Shown here: one piece after another, positions 1 to 13,700 of the stretch
Numbering within the stretch: position 1 is the first letter of the stretch
How the letters are laid out: each line of letters begins with the position of its first letter
From: Crocodylus rhombifer
Lineage: Eukaryota; Chordata; Crocodylia; Crocodylidae
Reading direction: 5' to 3'
DNA length: 64,000 nt
NCBI GenBank assembly: GCA_038503035.1
Contig: JAVSML010024016.1
Span: 1,348,558 to 1,412,557 of the forward strand
Notes under the pieces: generated by a model
Told to the model about the DNA's origin: nothing
The model's database searches: none
Seen by the model: the letters and a program-made list of their open reading frames with translations, nothing else
Position numbers and translations under genes: made by a program

Positions 1-519
1 TCCCCACAGGATATTTTGCTTCAATAAATATGAGCCCGTGATCTGTTGTAGTTCTGCAATTTTTGCCATTTACATGTTTACAGAAGTGCCACAAGATCTA
101 AAATTGGGATGTTGGGCCACTAGGCTGTACTGATTATAACTTGCATGCTGAGTGACTAGAAGAGAGGAGAACAGATTGGTATAAGAAAGTTTAACTTGCA
201 GTGCCTTACACATCACCTAGGAATTTGGCTCACGCCTGACAGCTTCACGGTTGATTTATAGCTTTTTAGACTCTAATTCATCCTGTTGAAATATATATAA
301 TATACAGCTGTCACAATCTTCCAATATGTTTGCATCTTCCTACAAACCATTTCCTCGTTACAGTTTTTTTTTCGTCTTCATAGTCTGTGATTATATGTAC
401 TTGGTTTACATATCGTAATTAAAAGGATCAACTTAAGGATAAATACTGAATGTTGTGACTGCCATCAGAAACAAAAGTGCATGATTGATGTTTATGAATA
501 TGATTCTCTTACTAAGGTC

Positions 520-1390
520 AAGAACCTAAGAAGACCCAGAAGGGGTCTTCTGGGTCAGTGAGTCCAGTTCCCTGTTGTTGTACATCCTTTCTTGAACTGA
601 TTCAAAATTTGGTCTTCCTGCTTCTCTTGGTAGGTTGTTTAGAACAGGTGTTACCAGCCTGTGATATGGGTGGCACAGGGAACCTGTGTGCATGTGGCAT
701 CCAGGAGATCAGAGAAGGGACAGGCAGATAAGACAGGAAGCAAAAAGCAAAGCAGCAAACCAGGCAGAGAGCACAAGGCAGGAAGCAGAAAGAACAGTAG
801 ATCAGAAAAGGGATCAGAGAGGCACTTAGGGAAGGTACAGGACTAATTTGTGGCATGCCTGCCAAAGAGGTTGGCCCCCACTAGTTTAGAACCTGACTGC
901 TTTGATAGTTAGAAACTTTCTTCTAATATCAAGCCTAAATTTATTTGTACTTAGTTTATAACCATTTATTCTTGTGCAAAAATCACCCTTTATTTTAAAT
1001 AACATTTTTCCTCCCTGGTACATCCAGTCATATTGGTCCTCAGCCTTTGTTTTTGTGTCATCTGACAAAATAAGCTGTTGCTTATGAAAATTTATGCCTT
1101 TCTGAATTAGTGTATAAGGCAGTACTCTGCTCTTCCCTCTGTCTGCCTTTGTTTTGTTAGGCTAAACAAGATTAGCCTGCTCTGATTAGATAGGAACTCC
1201 ATTGCCCTGTTTGTCTCGATAGCCCTTCACTGCACCTGATCCAATTTCAATTTGGTTTATTGAATATGGGTGACTAAGAGTTGTGCACACTTTCCCACAT
1301 GAGGTCACACCATTGTCCTGAATAATTACATTGAGACTTTCTGATCTCTGCTGGAAATATATCCTTCCTTTTTTACTGTAGCATAAAAAT
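520..1390 (-). mobile_element. Old antisense CR1/L2-like LINE tail
   Basis: The + strand shows the usual order of an inverted CR1-type 3' end: a GTCTTCTGGGTCAGTGAGTC-like motif, AGAAACTTTCTTCTAATATC, then a leucine-rich segment and GAGGTCACACCATTGTCCTG, with heavy decay. It is split by the hAT element at 645-883. The family name is approximate. Confidence 0.5.
645..883. mobile_element. hAT-like short element with perfect 8-bp target duplication
   Basis: The 239-base element starts CAGGTGTTACCAGCC and ends GGTTGGCCCCCACTA, imperfect inverted termini of the hAT type. Both sides carry GTTTAGAA (637-644 and 884-891). It sits inside the older antisense LINE, dating it as younger. No transposase is encoded. 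Confidence 0.8.
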
Positions 1391-1623
1391 GGCTAAAGTT
1401 TAAAAAAATAAAATAAAATTTGGTCTAAATTCTAAAGCAATAATGATGAATCAACACTATGGTCAGGCCTTTTATCATACCTAAGATTTTAAATGCATAA
1501 ACTCACAGACATTAGGAAGAGAAGAGTCTAAAGTTTATATTATTTATAGCATGCAGTATTTACTATTAGCCTGACTAGTGGCTCTGATTCTGTTTGTATT
1601 TGAACCATGTGTACTCTTTTTAG

Positions 1624-1756
1624 TTGCATATTTGAACCAGAAGGAAATGCATGCAGTCTGACGGACAGCACAGCTGAAGAACATGTCCTGGCCTTGGTGG
1701 AGCATGCAGCAGATGAAGCTCGTGACAGGATCAACAGATATCTACCAAATAGCAAG
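1624..1756 (+). CDS. BRD9: BRD9 coding exon (DUF3512 start)
   Basis: The acceptor AG at 1622-1623 supplies no coding bases; base 1624 is the third base of a split serine codon. The exon then reads CIFEPEGNACSLTD through NRYLPNSK and ends in phase 0. The donor GTCTCC at 1757 is weak. The ATG at 1607 is intronic and is not a start. Confidence 0.95.
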
Positions 1757-4700
1757 GTCTCCTTCATGGCTAAGTCTGTTATTCTGTATGGTGCCTGGCT
1801 GTTTTGTCACTTCCTAGGAAATAAGCTTTCTTGATTTAAATTTTTTTTTTACACTTTCTTAGTTACGCTTTCTCAGAGTTAGTGACATCCTTGGAGGTGA
1901 ACACTAAGACTGAGAATCATGTAAGTCCTGTTGAATCCATTTTCTGAGGGCTTAAGTGGAGTGTAAGTAGCCTATGGGTCTTGTGATTAGATCGCTGCAG
2001 AATTCTCTCAGATAAAATAATAAAGTGGTATTTAAGTTGCGTTTGGGATAGATACGTGGAGCCTCTAACATTAAGGTGACTAATATAGCAGTAAGATGAT
2101 CTTCTCCCTGCCCTGTTAAACAACGTTTATAATTTTTGAGAAAACTGGGGACTATTTAGCACTGGTATTTGGGGGAATGATTAGGAATTCTATCTTTCTC
2201 TTTTGAAGTTTACATTTATTTTTTTCCTAGTTTTCTTTGTGGGAGATTGGGATGTCTTTCCTCCTGAACACTTTTAATTCACTAGTTACTGTACCACCCA
2301 GTACATACAATGTATTCTTGTCTGAACACAAAGACTACAGAGATTCTCTAATTATCAACAAACCAGCCTCCTTTTCCTGGCTGTACTGGAGTGCACTATG
2401 CACTAACAGTATGCTTAAGCTTGGATCCAGATACTGTCTCCACACATCTGGTTCCAGGCTTTTCTCAGGGTAGGAGGGTTCAGTGACAATATTGATGTCT
2501 GGCATAACATTATGGTAGTTGTAGACCACATCATTATCAACTGCTTTGTCCATAGGGTTTCCTCCATGCTGCTACTTGGGCCAGGGTAAATGCTGAGGTA
2601 CGTTTGTGATTTTATGATGTTGGCCACCTGCCACTTGTGATGTGGTTGGTGTGAAAAGCGGCTTTTCTGCATGGGTTTCTACCCAAAGTTCTCGTGCAAG
2701 ATATGTGGTTGTGGGAATCTTGGAGACTTCTGTAGAGTTCAGGATACCTGCGTCCCCCATTCGTTGTCCCAGTGTGCATTTGTTGACTGTTGCAGAAGGA
2801 TTTGCTGAAGAACTTGGATGTTGGAATAGCACAGTAGTTTAATAACATTAGCTTCATAACTTCCTGCACTTTTATTTCCCTAGAAGCCAGCATGGTAAAG
2901 TGACAGAGTTAAAGGAAACTATGATAGGAAACAAGTCTTCATTTAAATGGTGGAAGTCAAATCCATATGAGGAAAATAAAAGAGCACAAACTTGCAAAAA
3001 AAAATGCAAAACTGCAATGAGATAAGCTTAAAAATAATTTGAGGAGAAACTTGTTAGAGACCAAACTTAACGGTAAAAATTTCTTCAAGTACATTCTCAT
3101 AGAAAGCCTGCTAGAGAGTCAGTTTGTCTGTTGGATGATCAGAGTGTAAAAGTGCTAAAAGATAAGGCCACTGCCAAGAAGCTCAATAAGGTTTTTTCAC
3201 CGGTCTTTTCTATGGAAAATATTAGGGAGATTCCCTCACCAGAGTTATTCCTCCCTGGGAACAAGTCAAGAGAACTGGCCCAAAGTGAGGCATCAGTAAC
3301 AAATTTTAGAGTAAACTAAGGGAGTCAGGAAAGTGAGTCAGGCCAGTGAGTCTAACTTCTGTTCTTAGCATGCTGTGAGAAAAAAATAAGGGGGGGGGAA
3401 AAAGAAGGGGTTTCAGCAACAGGAGTTGCTGAGGAAAATTAGCATGGCTTTTCTAAAGGGAAGTCATACGCTTATCAGCTTATAGGAGTTCTTCAAGAGT
3501 TTCAGCAAGAATGTAGATCAGGATGATCCAGTTGATGCATCTGTACATCCAAAAAGCCTTTTGACAAGGTCCTATCTGGGTCCTTTCATTAAGGCTTTTA
3601 ATGAAATTAGGTTGCTGTGGGATTAGTGGGAAGGTCCACTTTTGGATCTGAAATTAGCTTAAGGGTAGGAAAAAAGAGTGGGTATAAATGATCAGTTGTC
3701 AGAATGAAGAGAAGTAAACTGTGGGATCACCCAAAAACATGTTGGGACTGGTGCTGTTTAACATATTCATCTATCACCTGAACAGTGAGGTAAATAGCGA
3801 GGTGTCCAAGTTTACTGATGACACTAAATTATTCAGCATGGTAAAGACTCTGTGGCCTGTGAGGGTCTCCAGAAGGCTCTTGTAAAAATTGAATTCAGTG
3901 TTAATAAGTGCAAAGTGATGTACACTGGGGGGGGAGGATAACCCAGAATAAACATATATGATGGGCTCTACATTAAGTGTGGTAACACAGGAAAGGGATT
4001 GTGGAATCATGGACAATTTGCTAAAAATGTCACCTCAGTCTCTGACAGCAAGTAAAAAGGCAAACAAAATGTTAGGCATTAAGAAGGGTGCATCTACACC
4101 TTACAATATTGTATGCAGTTTTTTTCCCCTCACACTTCAAAAAAGAATATAAAAAACTCAAACGGGTAGCAAGGGTGATCAAGGATATAAAGGACTCCCA
4201 TATGATGAAGCACTAAATAGCTTAGGACTTTTAGGTTAGAAAAGAAATGTTTAAATGATAGAGGCTTATAAAATATTAAACAGTGCAGAGAAGATGGTCT
4301 CCCAAAATACTACATCTAGGGAACACAAAATGAAACTAAATTGTAGTTTGATATTTTAGTTTAGAGGAAGTTATTTTTTGCACAGCATGTAATTTACTTG
4401 TGGAACTCATTCCCACAATCTATGGAGGCTGAAGCTTAACCTGCTTCAAAAGGCAAATGGAGTAAAGGTCCACCAGTAGGTACTGAAAATGGTAGATAGG
4501 GGTGCAGCCTCAAAATCAGAATTTCCTAAACCTCTAAATGCTAGAAGCTAAGATGAGAAGAGCAGAGGGTAGAAGATTCTGTCCATATCATGTCATTTTC
4601 ACCTTCCCCATCAGTATTCACACTGCTGCTGGGTGAGATCAGCCTTTTTGAGTGAGACACTGGTGAGCAAAATATGGCCTGCCAACTGACTGGATCCAGC

Positions 4701-7700
4701 CCACAGGCAGGCACCTGCTAATTGATTGTGTCTTGCCCTGGCTGCCCCCACAGCACTCTGCATTGGGTCAGCCTCCCACTTGGCTACCTGCTGCCTGGAG
4801 TGGTGCAGCAAGGGCAGGAGGAGGTGGAGCTGCTGGAGGTGGAGGGAGCCGGGCAGTACCCAGGCACCTGCAACTGTGCCAGGAAGCTGTACACGTCGAC
4901 TGGGGCTGGGGCTGGGGCATCAGTGGGTAGGAACACGGCTGCCTCAGGCAAGAGTGGGCAGGGCTCAGCTCCATGTAGAGCACTGTGGGGCAAGTGCAGG
5001 CTGGATGGGGTTGGGGGTAGGGCATGCAGACTGCAGCTACAGTGACTCCATACTGCCTAAGCAAACTCTGCTGCATGTGCCCCCTGCCCTCCCACCCCCA
5101 GCTGGTTCCCATGACCTAGTGTGTGGACAGTTTTCCCCTGCCCCACACGTGCACGCCCCACTACCCACACAATATACAAGAGTAAGGCTTTATTTTGAGC
5201 TATTATGCATTGCCTCTATACACCACTCAAAAATACATACATTGGGACAAAAAATATTTTTTTTAAATAAAGTTAAAGTATGTTATAGTAGATGTTTGAT
5301 TTTTACTATATAATTTGGTTTTTAGCTATAATTTGTTAAAATGATATCTTCTGAAAGATTTTGTGTGCAACCCTTGACAGCTCACCAAAACTTATTAAGT
5401 GGCCCATCAGCTGAAATAATTGCCCACCCCAGCCTAGGCCCACCAGGAACTACAGCTCCCCCCACCCCCCTGCCTCCCACTCCCTCATCTAGAGGGAGGC
5501 CACTAAACCTACAACAATTAAGACGGGACACTGAGCTAGATGGGCCCATAGTTTCATACAATAAATGGCTTTTATTATGTTGTCCTGTTGGCTGTAGACA
5601 CAGCTGAAAAACGAGAGGGCCAGGTGATGATGAGCAAAACCTAGGGCCCTTATTGGATGTTCTTGCTGTTTTGAGTAACTAGAAGAGGGTTCAGGTAACT
5701 GAGGCTTTTCTGGAAACTGCATCAAGTGAAATCCATATTAAGTAGCTCCTTCAAGGAACAGCCCATTGGTGACCTCTTTGAAGAATGTAACCAGTTTAGG
5801 GGAGAAGATGGAGAAAGTTGCTTCCTATTTAAAACTTCTAATGACCATGCTTAAATACAGTTAGGCAGCCCAACACATGCTGAATGTCACATCCATGTAA
5901 ATTCTCCTTTACATTTATCACCCATTCTGGTTTTTTTGTGAGTAATGTGGAATTTATTAAGCTATTTACCAATGTTCATGTCATGTGTGGCGCTGTTTTT
6001 ATGCAGTTACCAAGTCCTTTGAAGAATTAATGTGATCTGTAAAGAGGTAATAGCATGTTTACAAGCAAATAGAATGAGAGAACACCCATCCCTCAGATAT
6101 GAGACAGAGGGAGTATCTTGGCCTTTTGACTCAAATCATACTTTACTGAGTCATCAGTATGTGGTTGTATCTCTACAAGCCTATATATTTTTTCCTATCT
6201 TCTTTCTTGGGTTATATTTTGACAGTGAGAGATGTATCCTCAAAGTAGACTTGATTTTTAACTCCTCCCCCTGCAAGGTTCTGATACTGCACCCATTAAA
6301 GTAGCTAAACATATTGCTATTTTATTTAATGGAAGAATAATTGAAATTACATATTTATTGGGGTTAGACTTAATGGACTAACTAATCTTTCCATCATTAA
6401 ACTGCCATGGTTCTCTATAGGTTCATTCAATGATCAATAAGGTAGAAGGGGACAGGGTGAAACAAGACTTAAAAACCAGGATTTGGAACCAGGTATGAAA
6501 AATGTGGGATGGGAATTGTGGCTCCACTTGTTGGAACACAGGACAATCTTGCCTTGGTTGTCTGTATGCATACTTCTCCCTCAGCTGTTAACAATGTACT
6601 GGTTTCATTGGGATAAAAAATTTTCATCCCTTGAACTTGAAGGAATGAGAATGTGTGAATTTAATTTATTGAGAATTAGAACAAAAGAGGCTGCAAGGAA
6701 AGATGAATATGGACTTTCTTGGTTGGGGGATAAATTTTAACTTTGATTTAAGAAAAATAAAGCATCAGTTGCAAAACAGAGATCTTTGTTATAACTGTAT
6801 TCCATCTTTGAAGTTTCTGTACAGCCAGGACCTGAATCTTTTTTTTTTTTCCTTTTAAGAGGAGCATAGCAGTTCAGTATAGGTGATGTCAGATCCAGGA
6901 AATAATTTTCAGTGATATCTATGTAAAGTAGTATCTCAGCTATTAAGTTTGTACAGTTTTTAAATAAAACTGTGAGTATAGCACTCATTTATGTTCCTGT
7001 TATCTATGTGTTTCTATTTATAGATTGGTTATCTGAAAAAGAGTGGAGATGGAAGTTTACTGTTCAGTGTAGTCAATCCATCAGACGCAGAAGCAGAAGG
7101 TAAATGTTTTGTCTTTTTTTTTCTTTTTTTTTTTTTTAAGGATTTGTTTCTAGTGATGAGCATGATTTTGGAGGGGGAAGGGTAGGACTTTTTTTTAGTG
7201 GATATTCAATAATTAGCTTTAGATTTAATATTTTGAAAACATTTTGATTGGATTGCACAAATGAATTGAAAATGAACTGAAAAAAAAACTAATTCAGTGT
7301 CCCACATCTGTGTTACAGTTTATATAATATAGAAGAAAAAATACTCCACATTCTTAATTCTGCTACTTCTTTACCCAGTACAGCCTGTGCTCAGGTTTCC
7401 TTTTCCTCTTGTAACAATTCATAGTTTCATCTAAACTACTGTCGAGCCATGTGATGATAAAATCAGAGCATGGAACTGACTTAAGTCTAGTCAGCACTAA
7501 AAACATTTTACCAACATTGTGATGTCAGTTAGGAGTGCATTTTTTAACCAATTATACCTGTTTGTTCGAAGGCTTAGTGTATCAAAATGGTTAAATTGAC
7601 ATAATTTAGGCTGGCTGGGGTAACCAACAAAAGCTGTACTGGGGTAAGCATTCTTATAACGATGAAGTATTTGATGTGTACTTTTCTGAAGCTAGCCTTG

Positions 7701-10700
7701 CTGTCACAGCTTTCATGTTATCTGCTCATTAACTAGCTAGCAGGATGTTTTATTAAGATGAGTCTATTTAGTTAATAAAATTACTTATGGTTAGGAGATA
7801 TGAAATAACTAAATGTCAGTCTGAAAAATAGAAAGGAAGTGCTGTGTCTGAACCTCATGGCTGAAAACTTTTAAAACTGTTTACTTTTATTCAATGTTAT
7901 AGCATTTGTTCTATTGATAAGACAGAAGCAGATATTTATGATAAATATTTATCATTGAAAAGATTTATACTAAGATGTATTTGAAAGTTCATTCAATGTA
8001 TACTAATTTTTTAAATCTAATTTATTTAAGAGGAAGAGTCTCACCCAGTGGATCTGAGTTCTTTGTCAAGCAAATTATTACCTGGCTTTACTACACTAGG
8101 CTTTAAAGATGAACGAAGAAACAAAGGTAACATTTTAGAGATAGTATAGTATAGTTTAACTTGAACTTAATTAACCTACTGGTCAAACTGAAGATCTGCT
8201 GTTAGATTACATCTGCCTCCAAGTTGCTAGTATGTTTAGCTATCTTTTAAACACTATTTGAATTTTCAACTGAATGCAAATTTCATTTATCAAAGCAAAA
8301 CAAGTAAATGTAATGAAAAAGAAGTATTAGAAGCTTGTTTATCTAATTATGGTTCAGTTTAATGTAGTATATGCGGTAAAAGTCTTTATTTTTTTAAAGC
8401 AAATTTTCAATAGAGAGAAGTGATTTTTAAGGTCTAAAAATAGTTATGAATGGCTGGGGTAGAAACAGGTGTTTCACGTCCCTGTTTCTGGGGGGGGGAA
8501 AAAAAACCTTACCTAGACAAGTTGTTAGATCCATGCTAATTTTCAATCGTATTTTTTTCTTAATTTTAGTCACATTTCTTACAAGTGCTAGTACAGCACT
8601 TTCGATGCAGAATAATTCTATTTTTCATGATCTGAAATCAGATGAAATGGAATTGCTATATTCAGCGTATGGAGATGAAACTGGAATACAGTGTGCTTTA
8701 AGGTAAGCATGTCCTTAATGGTGATGTTTAAACAAGAGGACCTTTTCCTTGTGGAAAAGAGGTTTTGTTATTTTTTCCTTCTCAACACTAATTTTGAAAA
8801 TCAACTTTTAGAGCAACTTACTAAAACAACTTATAGAACCTGAGGGAAGATGGAATAGAAAAGCATAGAACTGGGGGCTAAGAATTCAGGATTTCTCATA
8901 ATCACTCTAATCCTGATTTGGTGCATAACTTAGAATCAGCTCTCTGTACGAGTTTTCAAACTGAACGTATCATGTATCTGCATCATATGGCTGTTAGGAG
9001 ACTCAAGTCCAAAGACCCAAGGGGGCTGAGTACATAAATAAATAGCATCACAAAGAATCACCTGTGAGGCTTGGGGAGTGGGGTAAGGGAGGTATGGAGC
9101 CACGTAAGCAGTCCTTAAGGTGACAGGTGTCCAGCAGAGGTATAGATAGGCTAAGAGGGCCTACTAGCCTGAGGGTGCAAGACTGTGACAGAGGACTTGT
9201 GGGCTTTCTGGCCTGGCTCAGCTTTTCCCTGGGCACATGGACCCTCTGTGGGTTCAAAATAAAACAAAGGCCACTTGCCTGTAAAACACTACCTTCATCT
9301 GCCCAGGTAACCTGGTCCTGATGATCTCTACCCCAGAGTGTTGAGGGAACTAGTAGAGGTCATTGCAGGACCCCTGGCACAGCTTTACAAGCACTCATGG
9401 TGCTCTGGTGTGGTGCCAGAGGACTGGAAAAGGGCCAGTGTGGTTCCCATTTTCAAAAAAGGGAGGAAGGAGGACCCAGGAAACAATAGGCCAGTTAGTC
9501 TTACCTCGATCCTGGGGAAGCTTTCTGAGAGAATTATCATAGCACATGTCCATGAAGGGCCATCAGGAGAGATTATTTCATAGATTTCATAGACATTAGG
9601 GCTGGAAGGGACCTCAGGAGATCATCGAGTCCAGCCCCCTGCCCAAAGGGCAGGAAGTCAGCTGGGGTCATAGGATCCCAGCAAGATAAGCATCCAGTTT
9701 ACTCTTGAAGGTGTTCAATGTAGGTGCTTGAACCACCTCCGCTGGCAGACTGTTCCAGACCTTGGGGGCTCGGACAGTAAAGAAATTCTTCCTTATGTCC
9801 AGCCTGAAACGGTCTTGCAGGAGTTTGTGACCGTTCGACCTCGTCGCTGGTCACTTAGGGGCAACCAACACGGGTTCATTAGAGGCAGTTCCTGTCAGAC
9901 CAACCTGGTGGCCTTCTATGACCAGGTCACCAAATCCTTAGATGCAGGGGTAGCAGTAGACGTAGTCTTTCTGGACTTTCGGAAGGCCTTCAACACTGTC
10001 TCTCACCCCATTCTCATTAAAAAACTGGGGGACTGTGGTGTCGACACCTGCACAGTCAAATGGGTCACCAACTGGTTGGAGGGCTGCACCCAGAGAGTAG
10101 TGGTGGACGGGTCATTTTTGACCTGGAGGGATGTGGGCGGTGGGGTCCCCCAGGGCTCGGTCCTCAGGCCCGCACTGTTCAACATCTTCATCAGCAACTT
10201 GGACGAGGGGGTAAAAAGCACCCTGTTCAAATTTGCTGATGACACTAAGATGTGGGGGGATGTGGGCACGGTAGAAGGGAGGAATAGGCTGCAATCGGAC
10301 CTGGACAGGTTACAGGGGTGGACGGATAAGAACAGGATGGGTATCAAGACTGACAAGTGCAAGGTGATGCACCTGGGGAGGAAGAACCAGCAGCATACCT
10401 ACCGGATCAGGAACTCCCTTTTCATCAGTGCAGAGGCAGAAAAGGATCTTGGAGTCATTATTGATGCCAAAATGAAAATGGGCCAACAAACAGTGTGGGG
10501 ACACGGTCAGGAAGGCCAACCGCACCTTGTCATGCATCCATAGATACATCACAAGCAGGTCCAAGGAGGTGATCCTCCCCCTCTATGCAACACTGGTCAG
10601 GCCGCAGTTGGAGTACTGTGTCCAGTGCACCGCACTTCAAGAGGGATGTGGACAACATGGAGAAGGTCCAGAGGAGGACCACTTGCATGATCAGGTGGCA

Positions 10701-13700
10701 GCACGGCAGGCCCTACACAAGAGAAGGCTGAGGGGGGATCCTAGTGGCTGTTTACAAACTAGTCAGAGGGGACCAGCAGGCATTGGGGGAGTCCCTGTTC
10801 CCCTGAGCACTGCCAGGAGTGACCAGGAATAATGGTTACAAGCTGGCAGAGGGTAGATTCAGGCTAGACATCAGGAGGCGCTACTTCACTGTCAGGGTGG
10901 CTAGGATCTGGAACCAACTTCCAAGAGAAGTGGTGCTGGCTCCTACCCTGGGGGTCTTTAAGAGGAGGCTAGATGTACACCTTGCTGGGGTCGTTTGACC
11001 CCAGTATTCTTTCCTGCCATGGCAGGGAGTCGGACTTGATGATCTGCTCAGGTCCCTTCTGACCCTGTAAACTGTGAAACTATAAACCTTCCTCTGTTCC
11101 CAGCCCTGCAGAGCTGTTTATATAAACTCCAGTCCCTTCTGGAGCCCTGCTGCCAGAAGCTCCTCACCCCATGCCTGCCAGGGAGCAACTGTCTGATTGG
11201 CTTAGACTCTGGGCTTGTATAGCTCTAACCTGAGCCCTCTTTTGGTCAAGTGAACCTCTCGTTAGGCCCCTGAGCCACCTGCAAGCTGCTTCACAGGCTG
11301 CTAGATCCCTTAAAAGAGCAGGCACGCCCCAGTGCCATGCTACTTTATTAGTCAGTTCTGTGCATTTCTTTAATGAAGCCAGATATAAGAGTTGAGATTC
11401 TGCTTGCTGGTTGGAGAACTTTTTAGATTTATTGATGCTGTTATAGTTGATAAAGAATTTTAATATGTGTGCTGTGTGTGTTGGAAGTTGGTGGTGGAAA
11501 TAACCGAAAGAAGTTAACTAGTAATTCTTTACAAAAGCTACAGACAATTTAGTACTTTATTTAACAAGTTTCAGATAAAAATACAATCCACAGTAATCGT
11601 GAACATTTAGAAAGAAATCACAGTTGGATTTTATAAAAGTAAGTGAAAGTGCAAGCCTAGCTGCTATACAGACATTTTGGATATAATTTTTTTTTTTTTT
11701 TTTGAAAAATCATGAGGAAATGAATGTGAAGGAAACTGAAGAGTCAAAAGAATAATGTTGGAAACTAATCAGACGAGAATTGTGTATTGGGAGAGGATTT
11801 AGTCAGCATGGTTGTTCTAAGTTTCTGTGTCGCTCAAGTCTCTCACTTTTGTAGCCTGCAGGAATTTGTGAAAGACTCTGGAAGTTATAGTAAGAAAATA
11901 GTGGATGATCTTTTGGATCAGATTACTGGTGGGGATCATTCCAAAACCATTTATCAACTAAAACAGGTGAGTATCTGTAATACAGAAATTCAGCTAATAA
12001 AATTGGTTAATCAGTGTAAGGATGTTGTGCTCATTGTTTCAGCCCTTTCCATTTTAAGTTTCATTACAAAATTTCTGATTTGCCTCAAGCATTTCTTTGT
12101 AAATGCCAAATATTTGTAGAAAGGCAATTTAAGAGTGTTAAGACTATTAGAGCATAGTGGAAGAGAGTACAATCCAGCCTTTAATTCTGCCAGTTTTAGT
12201 AAGTAATATGAAACGCCTAAAATGGAAACTTTCAACACTTTCAGGTGCTCCATTTTGCAAAGATTCTTTCCATGCATGTAACGTTGTTGCATGATTGTTA
12301 CTTCCCTGAAATGAGCAAACAGAAGACCAAAGAATTACAAAATATTGTTTCCTGTTTTTATCTGCATTGCAAAAAGTAAAATAAAATAAAAAATCCAGCT
12401 CACTTAGTTTCCTTCCAAGCATTTCTCTATAAATATATTTCCCTTTGGAGCATTTTGTCCTTAGCGTGCAAGCAAGTTTCTAGAATAGCAGTTCCCAAAC
12501 TGGGGTCGCAACCCCAAATGGGGTAACAGAGACAGCAGATGGGTTCATGAGAAATAAAATCACTTTAATCCAGGGGTAGGCAAAATATTGCCTGTAGATT
12601 AGATCTGGCCCATGAGGGAATTTTATTTGGCCTGCAGGGACCCACCAACTAATTATACTTCACGCAGCCTGCATGCCTCGTTCCCACCCTTGTGCATGGA
12701 TGGGCCTGTCCAAACCAGCAGGCAGCTTCTGGGCAGCTATTGCTGCAGCCACTGGGCTACCTACTTGACTTCCCCGGCATCCCTCTTGCTGCAGGCACCA
12801 GGTAGGGAAGCAGCAGGTAGAGCCATCCCTAGGGTATGGCAAATCAGGGAGACTGCTCTGGGCCCACACGTGTGGTGGGGGGGGCTGAGCAGCTATGGCC
12901 CCTCCCATGGGGCCCTCCTGAAGCTGGCAGTTCAGCCCTGTGCTGTACAAGAAGCACAGAGACCTCTTCCTGCCCCTCCCCCCCCCTTTGTGGTGGTACC
13001 ACAGCCCCGCACAGTGTTAAGGGGGCCCCACACAGGCTGATTTGACCCAGGCCCTGCACTCTGTAGGGTTGGCTCTGGCAGCAAGGATGGTGGGGGGGGG
13101 GGGGGCAGCTGCAGCTGGCCAGGGGCTGGGAGCAAGGGGCTGGGGCTGGTGGCAGCTCCAAGCCCGCACACGGGGCAGCAGAACAGTGGAGCTTGGGTGG
13201 GCAGGATGTGGGTATGGGGATGCAGAACTCGCACCGCCAATGGCAGCAGCAGAAGCAGGCGGTGGGCGCTTAGCGTGTTCACGGCCCATGCAGGTGCTGC
13301 TGCCCAGCAGCACGCAGCTCCAGCCAGTTCTGCATGTGGTGGCAAGGAGCGTAGCCGAGCTGGTCTGCCTCTATTGCACGGGACTCCACATAGCACATGT
13401 GCATCTCCCAGCACTTGTGCACTGCCGGTGGAAGCCCTGTGCAATGGAATCGGCTGCCTTCCCCGCTCCTTGCTGCGCAAGTCCTGGGACTCCACTGGGG
13501 GTGGAGGGGAGCCCTGCTTCCTGGCAGTCATAGGACTTGCACAGCAGAGGGCAGAGAAGGCAGCTGGATCCATCATGCAAGGCTTCCCGCAGGACTTCCC
13601 CTGGTGGCACATGAGTGCCGGGAGCTGCACATATGTTGCATGGAGCCCCACATGATAGAGGAAGACTGGCCTGGCTGTGTTCCTCACCACTATGTGCAGT

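Noticed and set aside
1607..1834. Independent small gene starting at the ATG at 1607
   Set aside because: The ATG precedes the splice acceptor and the conserved BRD9 text starts after it. This is an internal BRD9 exon.
4726..5313. 195-codon + strand open frame
   Set aside because: It lies within the hAT-like element at 4659-5432 with overlapping frames on both strands, so it is compositional.
8446..8706. Separate 86-codon gene
   Set aside because: Only the part after 8570 is conserved, and it is a BRD9 exon; the upstream portion is intron with a G run.
9060..11345. An LTR pair flanking the CR1 at 9305-11090
   Set aside because: The flanks are not similar to each other and no retroviral protein text is present.
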